Part shown: in pieces, positions 22,503-33,542 of the stretch
How the letters are laid out: each line of letters opens with the position of its first letter
Numbering within the stretch: position 1 is the first letter of the stretch
Assembly (NCBI GenBank): GCA_928212115.1
Contig: CAKMRJ010001112.1
Span: 407,078,627 to 407,142,626, forward strand
DNA from: Lactuca virosa
Lineage: Eukaryota > Streptophyta > Magnoliopsida > Asterales > Asteraceae
Direction: 5' to 3'
DNA: 64,000 nt
Notes under the pieces: model-generated
Database searches by the model: none
What the model was told of the DNA's origin: nothing
The model's input: the letters and a program-made list of their open reading frames with translations, nothing else
Made by a program: the position numbers and the translations under genes

Positions 22503-23880
22503 GTCTCCCACTTGGATAAGTCTAAAACTATAATTGCATATGACTTCAGGAACCGATCAGCAATCGTAGCTCTCAAAAGCTTCTATCGAACTCTGACCTT
22601 GTCGATGAACTCTGACCTTTGTCAATGACTTGTCCATTAGATAAGGGATCATATATTCCTCCATTCTAGATATCATATGGACTGAGACATGGATTATCAA
22701 TCATTCTCTCTGTCCATTTGTTGTTTTCCCGATTTCCGACTCATGATGACTGACTGATTGAACAAATCAAATCAGTCCTGGCTTGGCCAAGCACTCACAT
22801 GTATCATCTTTAAATCATCGAGGGGCCCACAGATATCGCTTTTATCCCGAAGGTAAAAGGAATGGATAAACTTCGACTCGTATGGCTTGTTCTACTACTT
22901 GTTGAATCATACACAAAGGCACGTTTTATAACATCGAGTTACCAATGCATTTTCGTGCAATCAATGTATAACCAACTCATAGTAACAACTCATATCTCTA
23001 GGTTTGAAGAATATAAGATATTATCGTCTCATGATCACTCGTGATAAAATCCATGAAGTGATTCAAATGAGCGCGGGTTGAATCCAATACTCAGAACTTA
23101 TGAGCACTCATGAGTGTTGTAGCATCACTTTGTCCACCAACTTGGACCTCTACAAACCAACCCATGACAGTCTTGATTCATATCTACTTCCAACATATGA
23201 CCGACTGTGGATGGTTTGAATAACTTAATCATTCAGGAAGAGCGACTTAGTTATTCTGGAAGTCAAAACATGCAAAGTGAAACACAAGAATAAATGAATC
23301 AAATATGGTATCAAACCCTATGAATATAAATAAACACTTTTATTTATCACCATACTGATTACTCATTATTCATTGTTTCGGTTTTATCAACTTTATACTT
23401 GAATTTAAAACAATAGTTGTCCCATGCTCCAAGCATGTACACTATGTTTTCTAAACACTAGTCATGCCATACACCAAGTATGCATACTATGTTTGTCTAT
23501 GATCTTTACTTTGTAAAATAGATCAATTGAACATCACTCCAATGATCCTCTTTTCACAGTCCCAAATCCTTACTGCAAATGCAAGAATTCCAAATTCATG
23601 CCATTTACTGAAATCTGTTAGATTCTAAACTTATATGCATTGATCCTCTTAATGATTTTGCACAAAGTCAGAAAGACTTGACAACAATCATTACAGAGCA
23701 TTCCAAAGGAGATCAGCTCCTTGGAAACATCCTTCTTTCATTAAGTTTCCTAATCTTACACAGATTGAATAATTTCTAACTTTGAAACATTTCCATATTC
23801 CATTTTGACTATCACTTCTGAACAAGAGTTGCCTCCTTACAGATTATGTCAATATGGTCCTTCCAGAATTAACATTATAC
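22503..23880 (-). other. V 3' untranslated region
   Basis: It is the reverse-complement counterpart of 1-1362 in C1, almost without interruption. No coding content is visible. Its conservation between two copies with little divergence shows that both came from one recent family. Confidence 0.85.
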
Positions 23881-24084
23881 TTCCAACTGTCCTTGAGCAA
23901 CCAATCTTTGGTAAACCTTAGATTGTCATCGACAATTGCTTAATCATTTTAGTCATATCCAATTCTACACCTTTTCCCTTCAAAATGCCTCAGGCATTTG
24001 GAAAATTTTAGAAAGGATGAATATAGCACATGTAATCGATCCTATATCCGAAGCATATGGGACACGATTCATGATGTCTCACAT

Positions 24085-24308
24085 AAAGACTAAACCAGTC
24101 TTTTGCTATAATATTTCCATTTCAATTTGCCAAGTTCTCAAAATTCATATTATGAAAAGGGATGCCGTAATCATAATCGAATTTTAGAACGCAAATAAAG
24201 ACTAAACCAGTCTTTTGCTATAATATTTCCATTTCAATTTGCCAAGTTCTCAAAATTCAGATTATGAAAAGGGATGTCGTAATCATAATCGAATTTTAGA
24301 ACGCAAAT
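24085..24308. repeat. 112-bp near-perfect tandem duplication in V
   Basis: The unit starting AAAGACTAAACCAGTC at 24085 is repeated at 24197 with only about two substitutions. Each unit holds the phrase GAAAAGGGATG(C/T)CGTAATC, which also occurs at 24769 and 27087, so the element has spread this leader phrase internally. Confidence 0.9.
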
Positions 24309-24358
24309 AATGGACCCATATATAGAATTTCCTTATGTTGAGCCATTCCAACATGAAA

Positions 24359-24361
<3 letters not shown>

Positions 24362-24401
<40 letters not shown>
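24362..24401. repeat. (TA)20 microsatellite in V
   Basis: Forty bases of uninterrupted TA. Confidence 0.95.
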
Positions 24402-24403
<2 letters not shown>

Positions 24404-27240
24404 TTGATTAAATACGATTAAATCTCAATCTAAGCTTTTAGAATTGAAATGAAGTATAATTTCCTCTCCCTTAATTATAGCAAAACAACTTTTTCAACCC
24501 CTACAACCTCACGAATTGAAACTTTTGTTTTCTATAATTAACATTGCTAACTTGCAACCGTTGTCATAATTATCATGCTCCCACTAACATGATGATTATT
24601 AGCATAACACTTATGCTCCCACTAGCTTTGACATGTACTCAGAAATCAGCTGACTTTCTTACTAAAGTTCAGATTTCTGATACTAGATTGTTTTGATAAA
24701 ACTTTATCAAAATCATACACCTCTCTTAGATAGCTCACATGTGTGTCTAAACAATTTTAGAACTATGAAAAGGGATGCCGTAATCATAGTCTCAATTGTT
24801 TAGACCTTTGCCACTTCTCACAAGTCCATGTTAGTGTGCCGGTAAACCACACACGCTCCACTAACGACTTTGAGAATGCAAATATCACAATTGCTATCTA
24901 GCTAAAATCTACTTAGTGAAAGTGTTTCCTCACCATCATTTTCATGAATCGGAGAGAAACCTTATGACACTTAGATTTAATAGTGTATGTGTTCTTATCC
25001 ATGTGAATTTGTCAAAACCATAATCACAAGACAAGGTTAGTGACAAATCCAAACTCATATTGATTAAACTTGTGTAATCTTAAATTCTTGCCATTTGGCA
25101 GCTCAGGTGCCTGCCATTGCTTCCAAGTAGTTGTGCAACCAATTGAGAACTCTCAGAACTCCTATGCAAAGCCAACTTGAATAGGCACAAAAATTTCAAC
25201 ACGATAGGTTATAAACCTCAAGTCGTGTGCTAGTGAAGGACTTTAGGTTTTATTCTTGATTAAGTCTTGAAACTTTCAAGAGCTTTAAGACTCCCACTGT
25301 CCTCTTGACATATAAGACTCCCTTGTCAAATATTCAAGAGATAGTGCGGATTCTTTATCAAGACTAACACTTTACACAATTGGCCTAAGTTGGTATCTGT
25401 TTTATCCAAAACATCACAACTTACCAATTTCAAATGTACAAGAGTAGATAACCTTTTACTCTTACATTTGACTAGTGTTAACAAAGCCTCTTTAAGATAT
25501 GTCACTCAAGTTACAATCTTGGAGTATGACTCTAAGAATTGTTTTGGAACGAAGTATGACTCATCTTTTTGATTTAAACCATTTCAACAATTCATGACTC
25601 CTCTTCTTAGTCATAAGAGATGACTTTAGAGGACCAACTGTGATATGGTATCTTAATCATTAAGATGATCATAAACATGATACTAAAGTACTCTCCCATC
25701 TTTTTAGATTTGAGAAACTTTTATCTTTCTGCCATACTTTGATTCTTCTTATTCGTTCTGTCTCACATTGAAACTTCTCCAATGCTACAGACTTATACTT
25801 AAACTTATAAGTATAACCATATTTACTGAACTTAAGTAAATCATGACGAATAGTCTTCTTGATCTTTTGTGGTGGACTTGACCAGTGCACAAGAATGTGT
25901 ACTCGATCCCTTAGTCCTTTCCTTATTCACATAAGGAATTAGTCTTAATTTTCTAAGCTGAAAGTTCTCATTCATCATACTATACAACTTGCATGATTCC
26001 AAGTTTCGGTCCAATTGAACCTTGGGTGATGAGAATCTTTCCTTATTTGGTAATATTAGACACTACCACAACCGAAAGAATCAAATCCATTTTTCCAATA
26101 TTGCTATCAATGGAATCTTATAAGCAACAACTTTTCACAAATGCCATTGTAAGGATACTTAAAATAAATAAAATCAAAACCTTTTTCTTTTATTTTAAAA
26201 CTTTGCGGAAAAACTTATCCTTACAATCCATATGAAAACCTTGTTGTTATCTATTCCTAAGCAATATAAATATCATAACTCTTAAGTAATAGCCCAAAAT
26301 TCTGATCACCGAACCATGCGATTGAAATCCATCTTCGCGATCAGAATCAGCATGTACTTAATAGAGTTAGACAATGGACTTTACCTGAAGTAGATCCAAA
26401 CTTATTGACTTTAACATCCTTAGGTAAATTTGGCACCTTCGTAACCAATGCCCCTTCCTTTGGCAATAATTACCTATGGACCCTTGATAATGGGACTATC
26501 TCAGACTTCGCCTCTCTCTTTACCATTGGGTCAACCGAGTTGACTATGGCCGATCCCTTTCCATTGGGAAGAGAGAGCTTTACTGGATATCCAATTTCAT
26601 CATTGTCAATGTCCATAGCGTTTTAGGAAGTTGATCTTAGCAAATAGATAAGATCATTAAGGGTCTTGTCTTAGTCTGTTTCATAGGATTCCCAAAAGAA
26701 CTCACTATGTGACTTAGAAAGTAGTTGAGCCACCAAATTTCTCAAGACTTTGACACCCAACTCTCCCGGCTTGTCAATATGTGACTACATCTCCAAGATG
26801 TGATCACACCTAGACCTTGCCTTGCCAATAGGGCTTGAGTGACCTTAAACTTTTTAGGAACTTGTGGGTTAGGGAGAATAATTGGAGAAGGTGAAAGAAG
26901 TTTGATATCCATGGGACATCATCTTCATTTAGGAAAGCTTGTTTCAAGAGATTTGGGAAGATCATAAATGTCTAGACCAGACATCTTTTTGGGAGATATT
27001 CAAGATAGTTGATTTAAAGTCCTTAATATGACACCCAATATGAAATATTAAGGCTAGGACCCAACAAACTATTTTATAACTTAGAAGAGGGATGCCGTAA
27101 TCCAAGCTATAAATATTTGAAGGTAGGTGATGACGATTCACCAATTTCCACCATGAAAAACGAAATAATTTATTAGTTTTAATTGGATTTGAAAGTCCTA
27201 GATCTTTGAGATTCATTGAACTGTTCAAAGGCATGTTTCA
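24402..27240 (-). pseudogene. Decayed pol/gag remains of V
   Basis: On the minus strand, 25669-25890 reads as a worn Copia integrase piece: 'KYGYTYKFKYKS' and 'LEKFQCETE' align by eye with 'RYGYIYLIKHKS' and 'FEKFKEFKQE' of W. The segment near 24850 repeats the leader motif complement. Elsewhere only short frames occur. The stretch is AT-rich and has lost coding structure almost completely, while the LTRs are still young, which implies that decay preceded the last transposition. Confidence 0.6.
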
Positions 27241-27788
27241 ATCTCGAGTGTGCCCTTCAGGTTTTGTGACTGGGATGCTGAGGATCACAAAACAAGGTGT
27301 GAATAACCATGCAAATATACTTGGTACCCTTAATATTTACCCCTTAATCAGTGTGCCGGTTAACCACACACGCTCCACCGATACTATGATAAATATTAAG
27401 TTACCCTTTGCCTACCTTGTTAAGTCCAGGTTAGTGTGCCGGTTAACCACACACGCTCCACTAACGACTTAAGCAAAGTGCAAAGTATAATTTCATGGGT
27501 TAGCACCAAATTCACATTTTCCTAAGTAACTAAGATTGGGTATTAATAAGAGTTTAGTTACTTAGTATTTATCATTAATACTTTTAATGAAAGGAGAATT
27601 ATAGTCCTTGTCCTACCCGTTCGGCTAACGACCCTCCACCAGTCAAGAAGCGGTGGGTGAGAGTGGACACCCATTAAACTGCCATTTTATAGGCAGTAAC
27701 CTTATACCCCCCTTATATACCGGCTTCGTGAATGAGGCCTACTAACGGTAAGACTGACTTTACTCTTATATATATATATATATATTAT

Positions 27789-27841
<53 letters not shown>

Positions 27842-28613
27842 AACTTCTAAGGGTTAACTTGGAATTAAGTATTCATAAGTGAAAACTTTTCAAATTCCAA
27901 AACTTGAGGGCAAGTTTTGAAACTATTCAAAACTAATTAATTCCATAACTTATGAGTTTAAAGTAGTTTTAATTAAAAAAAAAAAAAAAAACTCTTCAAG
28001 TTCAATAACTTGAGGACAAGTTATGGAAGACTTTAAACTAATTAATAAAAAAAAATAACTTTTTTTTATTGTAACTTATGGAACTAATTAAGGTTACACT
28101 TTTTTTTTAATTTAATGAAGAGACTCTTGAACCTCCATAACTTGATGACAAGTTATGGAGTCATAAAACCATTTAATTAGAACTAGACTCTTCATTTTGT
28201 AACATTTGCCAACTTTTATGAGTTTTATGATTCTTAAATGTGGCTTTTCATATAACTTGAGGACAAGTTACAAAAAACACACTTTGGAATCAACTCTTAG
28301 ATTAAAATGGATTGAAAACAACTATTTCACACAACTTTTCTATTAATCTAAGAACCTCATAAGAACAAGATAATTCAAATCATCAATCTTCAAGAAATTA
28401 GCATGAACATACAAACTAATACAAATCTTGAAATTATGACAATTATCTTAGAAATTGGATTAGCATGAACATTACCACATCAAAAACAAGTTTATAAGTC
28501 CAAAAACATCTTAGGGTAATGTTCCTAGTCCAATTCCAGCCAAAACAATCGAATATATGCATCCAACTCGATTTTTCAGCTACTTTTGCAAGTATAACAA
28601 GAAAACAAGCCTA
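27241..28613 (-). other. V 5' leader with paired motif and TA run
   Basis: In reverse complement it shows the same block order as the W leader: GGTTAACCACACACGCTCCA copies at 27356 and 27441, the CCGTTCGGCTAACGACCCTCC block (27617 onward) with the CCACC...GGTGG arms, a TA run (27767-27840), and several AACTTGAGG(G/A)CAAGTT phrases (27900-28270). It is non-coding. Confidence 0.8.
27767..27840. repeat. TA-rich microsatellite in the V leader
   Basis: TA repeats with two short ATTAT/ATAAT breaks; equivalent in place to 12393-12480 in W. Confidence 0.95.
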
Positions 28614-28626
28614 GGCTCTGATACCA
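28614..28626 (-). other. Primer-binding site of V
   Basis: GGCTCTGATACCA on the plus strand, i.e. TGGTATCAGAGCC on the minus strand, one base from the LTR. Confidence 0.9.
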
Positions 28627-28627
28627 C

Positions 28628-29382
28628 TGTTGGGTTATGAGCATTCTAACACTGTTTAAGTGTACATGCAACCCTAAATAGCTTGGATCTATGTTTTCTC
28701 TATTATACATACAATTATGAACATCCAAGGTATTATCCTAATCTAGCATACAAAATAATAAATATAACAAGATAGAATACATACCTCTTTGATGTAGAAT
28801 GTCTTCATGAAGCTTGAGTGCCTAGTGCCCCAAGTGTGACACCTCAAATGGTTCACACAACACCAAATACACTTGGAATAACTTGAGAGAAACTTGAACA
28901 CTCCTTGAAATCGTCTAGCCCTCACACTCACACATTAGTGCACGATTTCTAGAGCCATGGGATTCTTTTATATGGTGGCTATTAGGGTTACACCATGTAA
29001 CTCATAACTTTACCCATTCCTTATGCTCCATGGATTTTAACCTCCATGGAGTATCCATGGGTCACCCCATGGACTTAGTCCAACATAAGGAATCTTGGAT
29101 CACAAGCCCATATATATAAGAATGAATGATTTACACAATCAACCCATATATTTAATTAGTCTCTTTTTGATCACTTAATTAATTCCAAATTAATTCTTGA
29201 TCAATACTAATTAAATAACCTTATTACTATATTAGAACTTATAATATATTAACCAACCTTAAGTGTTATTTCTTCTCATTATAGTCTATCCAAATGCATG
29301 ATGCCATGCAACCCAAATGGACCGTGCCGGGTCGGGTCAAGTCTTACCAATTATAGTTATGGACTTAGACATTAATCCAACA
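28628..29382 (-). repeat. 5' LTR of V (755 bp)
   Basis: It runs from TGTTGGGTTATGAGC to ACATTAATCCAACA on the plus strand and is followed by TSD ATTTC (29383-29387). Confidence 0.95.
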
Positions 29383-30126
29383 ATTTCAAGGCAGAAAACT
29401 CTCTCACACTCTAGATCTAAGCTCTCAAGGCCTGAATATCACGTAAAGCCTCGAGCTTTACGTTCATGCATAGCACTAAAGGGCTAAAAATGCCATGAAC
29501 AAGCTTGAGAAGAAGTCTCTCATTCATGGGGCTATCATGGCTGAATAAAGCAGGGGACTTTCGACTCTAGGGACCTCACAAGGTCCAGATCTGATGTCTA
29601 TTTCTAAGAAGGTGCTCAAAACCTTCAAGGTCCCCAAAATAAGATGGAAATGAAGCCCTAACTCTAAAACCATGAGATCTATCCATACAAGAGAGAAAGG
29701 TACGAACTTTATACCTTGAATAGAAGCTCCTGGATGACTAAGCAACAGATCTAGCAACTTCTTCACAATCCTTGCTTGGAATCCTCTTTCCCTCTACCAA
29801 AATGCACCAAAGATCTCAAACAATGGCTCAAAACTCTCTCAAAAGCTCAAGGGGGCGATTAGGGTTTCTCTCAGTGAAAGGAAACAGATGGAGAGCCGCA
29901 AATGAGGCTATACTTATCCTTATATAGGCCCCAAACCCGGGGATTTAGGGTTTCAACTCACAGCGCCTACTCGGCGAGTCTACTCCCGGACTCGTCGAGT
30001 AGATCATTAAACCCACGTGGCCATCCCGACTCTACTCGGCAAGTTACAGCGCCAACTCGTCGAGTAGGTCAATGATCCTCAAACATAAATACTTAAAATG
30101 ATATACCTGGGAATCCGGATGTTACA
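29383..30126 (-). repeat. 3' LTR of G2, remaining part
   Basis: It matches 36300-37041. It carries ACTCG(T/G)CGAG motifs near 29965-30065 and a TATATAAGG-type box on the minus strand (complement near 29923-29931). It ends ATCCGGATGTTACA. Confidence 0.9.
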
Positions 30127-30143
30127 ATTCTCCCCCACTAGAA

Positions 30144-30299
30144 TCAGACTTCACCCTCGAAGTTATGCTCCGCAAATAACTCTGGATGCTGCTCCCACAT
30201 CTCTGACTCCGGCTCCCAAGTCAAATCAGACCCTCTCTGATGCTGCCACTGGACCTGAACCAGGGGCACTTCCTTGTTCCTCAGAAATTTCACCTTTCA
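30144..30299 (-). pseudogene. G2 chromodomain tail
   Basis: After an in-frame TGA (30297-30299) the minus strand stays open to a TGA at 30144-30146 and reads a chromodomain-like C-terminus: 'VPLVQVQWQHQRGSDLTWEP' followed by acidic residues and 'HPELF'. In chromoviruses such a tail on the integrase is thought to guide insertion to marked chromatin. The stop separates it from the integrase. Confidence 0.8.
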
Positions 30300-32041
30300 A
30301 TCCAAGATCGCGGTCAGCCTCTCAAAATAATTCAGGCTCGCATCTACCTGAATGTCCTCTAGTGGTACCACTGCCGTCTCGTCGGCCACACACTTCCGGA
30401 ACTGGGACACGTGGAAGGTGTTATGAATCTGACTCAACTCTTCAGGCAGCTCCAAACGGTATGCTACCTTACCTACTCTGGCGGTCACTCTGAACGGACC
30501 GATATATCGAGGCCCCAACTTTCCCCGCTTCCTGAACCGGATCACCCCTTTCCATGGGGAAACTTTCAGGAGCACAAAATCTCCGACCTGAAACTCAAGC
30601 TCAGATCGTCGTCTATCCGCGTAACTCTTCTGATGACTCTGCGCCGTCAGTAACCTCTGTCCGACCTGCTGAATCTGCTCGGTCGTCTTCAGCACTATCT
30701 CAGTGCTGCCCATAACTCTCTGCCCCACCTCTCCCCAACAGATGGGAGTGCGACACCTTCTCCCATACAGGAGCTCAAAGGGAGGCATACCAATGCTTGA
30801 GTGATGGTTGTTGTTGTAGGAGAACTCAGCCAGGGGTAAATAAGTGTCCCAACTCCCTCCGAAGTCCATGACACAGGCGCGCAACATATCCTCGAGCGTC
30901 TGAATTGTCCGCTCGCTCTGTAGTCCGTTTGGGGGTGATATGCAGTACTGAAATGTAAGCGCGTGCCCAGCTCCTCGTGAAATTTCTTCCAAAACCTGGA
31001 AGTAAAACGCACGTCTCGATCTGACACAATCGAGATCGGCACTCCATGCCCAGATACCACCTCTCTCACATAAATCTCGGCTAACTTTTCTACAGAAGAG
31101 CTCTCAGTAATAGCAAGAAAGTGTGCACTCTTCGTCAATCAATCCACAATCACCCAAATCGCGTCAACTCCACGTGCCGTCCTCGGTAACTTGGTAATGA
31201 AGTCCATAGCGATCTGTTCCCACTTCCACTGGGGAATCTCCAGAGGCTGCAATGGACCATGTGGACGCTGGTGCTCTGCCTTGACCCATCGACAGGTCAA
31301 GCATCTCTCAACTACCCATGCAACATCCCTCTTCATACAAGGCCACCAATATTCCCTATTCAGGTCCAAATACATCTTGGTTGCCCCAGGATGGATCGAG
31401 AATCTCGATTTGTGCGCCTCCTCCATTAGTATGCTACGTGCTCTGCTCGTATAGGGCACCCAAGTCCGCCCTCTAAAGGTCATAAGACTTCGGCTATCCG
31501 TCATAAACTCGGAAACCTGCCCAATCACCCGCTCCCTCTTGCGGTTCTCCGGTCTCACAGCCTCTGCCTGGGCCTCTCGAATGGTATCCAGTACCGGAGT
31601 CACCACTGTCATCCTTATGTACACATCTCGAATCGGGGCATTCTCCGCCTTGCAGCTCAGGGCATCAGCTACCACGTTAGTCTTGCCCAGATGATACAGG
31701 ATCTCACTGTCGTAATCTTTTACCACATCCAACCATCTCCTCTGACGCATATTCAGGTTGGGCTGATCCATCAGATACTTTAAGCTCTTGTGGTCCGTGT
31801 ATATGGTACACCGAACCCCATACAAATAGTGGCGCCAGATGTTGAGGGTGAATACCACTGCCCCCAACTCTAAATCGTGGGTAGGATACCTCATTTCATG
31901 AGGTTTCAGCTCCCTCGATGCATATGCTATCACGTGCCCTCTCTGCATAAGCACCGCACCCAATCCAGATATAGACGCATCGCAGTAAACCATAAAGTCC
32001 TCCATCCCCTCAGGAAGGGATAACACCGGGGCTTCGTACAA
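30300..32041 (-). pseudogene. G2 RNase H and integrase
   Basis: The frame 32041 to 31142 carries RNase H ('YCDASISGLGAVLMQRGHVI', 'YTDHKSLKYLM', 'DVVKDYDSEILYH') and the integrase zinc domain ('HPGATKMYLDLNREYWWP', 'CLTCRWVKAEHQRP') and first catalytic Asp ('IAMDFITKLPRT'). A TGA at 31139-31141 interrupts before 'MTKSAHFLAI'. The second Asp is in 'IVSDRDVRFTS'. Near 30920 a one-base slip changes frame right after 'HPQTD'; the catalytic Glu lies in the next frame ('SERTIQTLED'), which continues through 'LLYGRRCRTPICWGE' and the GPY/F-type 'LGPRYIGPF' module to 30300. All catalytic residues are present but in pieces. Confidence 0.9.
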
Positions 32042-33172
32042 TCAATGGCGAAGGGTCTCAAACGAGGTCTGCTGCTCGGGACCCCAAGTAAAAGCAACGC
32101 CCTTCCAGGTCAATTTGGTGAGAGGAACGACAATCTTGGAGAAATCTCTGATAAATCTCCGGTAGTATTCGGCCAATCCCAGAAAACTCCTGATCTCGGT
32201 GGGGGATCTCGGCACCTCCCAACTCATGACAGCCTCAACCTTGGCCGGATCGACCAAAATCTCATTCTGATTAACGAGGTGCCCCAAGAACTGGACCTCT
32301 CGTAACCACAAATCACACTTGGCGAATTTGGCATAAAGCCTCTCCGATCTCAATACTCCGAGGACCTCCCTCAAATGCTCCTCATGCTGCTCTCTAGACC
32401 TCGAATACACCAAAATATCGTCGATGAACACGATCACCGAACGATCCAACATAGGCATGTATACCCGGTTCATGAGATCCATGAACGCTGCTGGTGCATT
32501 GGTGAGCCCGAAAGGCATCACCACGAACTCGTAATGCCCATAACGAGTTCTAAATGTTGTCTTTTGAACATCCTCCTCACAAACCCTCATTTGGTGATAA
32601 CCAGACCTCAAATCGATCTTGGAAAACCAAGATGCACCCTGCAACTGATCGAATAGATCGTCGATCCTCGGGAGTGGATAACAGTTCTTGACCGTCAACT
32701 TGTTCAACTCCCGGTAATCAATGCACATCTGGTGTGAGCCATCCTTTTTCTTGACAAAAAGGATCGGTGCTCCCCACGGCGAGCTACTCGGCCGGATAAA
32801 TCCCTTTCCCAATAGCTCCTGAAGCTGCGAGAATAACTCCTGCATCTCTGGCGGCGCAAGGCGATAGGGCACCTTGGCGATAGGTGCCGCCCCCGGAAGT
32901 AAATCAATACGAAAATCCACCTGCCTCTCGGGAGGTACACCTGGTAACTCCTTGGGGAAAACATCCGGAAACTCACTCACTACCAGAACCTCAGCGACAG
33001 AACTCGGTCTCTCCGTGACATCCCGCGTATCCGCCACATACGCCAGAAAACCCATGCAACCCTGCTGCAAGCTCTGCCTCGCTCGAGCAGCTGAACAAAA
33101 TGCTGACCCAGATCGGGTACCCTCGTCGTATACGGTAAGTACTCCCCCACTAGGGTTCCGGATGGTCACCAA
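32042..33172 (-). pseudogene. G2 reverse transcriptase (Gypsy)
   Basis: A 376-codon open stretch on the minus strand holds the full Gypsy RT: 'FPKELPGVPPERQVDFRIDL', 'YRLAPPEMQELF', 'KKDGSHQMCIDYRELN', 'YPLPRIDDLFDQL', 'FSKIDLRSGYHQ' (first Asp), 'MPFGLTNAPAAF', and the catalytic box 'FIDDILVYS', then 'FLGHLVNQNEI' and 'FLGLAEYYRRFI'. It is bounded by in-frame stops on both sides: TAA at 33173-33175 upstream and TGA at 32042-32044 downstream. The RT itself looks intact in sequence. Confidence 0.95.
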
Positions 33173-33480
33173 TTAACGCTCACAGTCGATCATAGCCCCG
33201 AATCGACTCAACCAGTCCATGCCCACGATGACAAAGACATCCCCCATCGCGATAGGTACCAAATCTATTGAAAACTCGACTCCAAAAATCTCAAGCACAC
33301 ATCCCCGGATCACATCAGTCGCAAGAACAGCATGCTCATCAGCTATGGAGACTGTCAGAGGTCGACTCAATGCCTCTCGTCGGATACTGATGTGGCGACT
33401 AAATGCTAACGATACGAAGGACCGACTCGCACCCGAGTCAAACAACACCAGAGCAGGTACAAAACTCACAAGAAAAGTAC
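33173..33480 (-). pseudogene. G2 aspartic protease
   Basis: On the minus strand the frame reads 'VPALVLFDSGASRSFVSLAF' with the retropepsin active site DSGA, then 'CVLEIFGVEFSIDLVPIAMG' and 'IVGMDWLSRFGAMIDCER', the conserved end of Gypsy proteases, and meets TAA at 33173-33175 (likely from CAA). In typical relatives this domain follows the nucleocapsid in one frame; here a 62-bp intron-like insert separates them (33481-33542). Confidence 0.9.
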
Positions 33481-33542
33481 CTATGCACATCACGAATAAG
33501 CACCATATATATAAACAAAAGAATAAGCAAGAGATCACATAC
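33481..33542 (-). other. Intron-like 62-bp insert between G2 nucleocapsid and protease
   Basis: On the minus strand the insert starts GTATGTGATC and ends ATGTGCATAG, is AT/U-rich, and contains a stop in the upstream frame. Removing 33481-33542 joins 'DVVAG' to 'TFLVSFVPALVLFDSG' in frame. The ends fit the plant 5' consensus (GTATGT) and 3' AG. At 62 bp it is at the lower limit for plant introns. It could also be a chance indel. Confidence 0.5.

Larger units (their letters stand above)
21748..29382 (-). mobile_element. V: minus-strand, nearly non-coding Copia inserted in the G2 3' LTR
   Basis: It has LTRs of 755 bp (21748-22502 and 28628-29382), PBS complement at 28614-28626 and polypurine complement CTCCCACTT at about 22505-22513, with a perfect TSD ATTTC (21743-21747 and 29383-29387). 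The two LTRs differ at only about ten positions by eye, so it is the youngest insertion in the deepest chain. The 6.1-kb interior has no open frame above 90 codons; only scattered integrase- and RT-like text survives. It probably moved using enzymes from another member, as a non-autonomous element. Confidence 0.95.
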
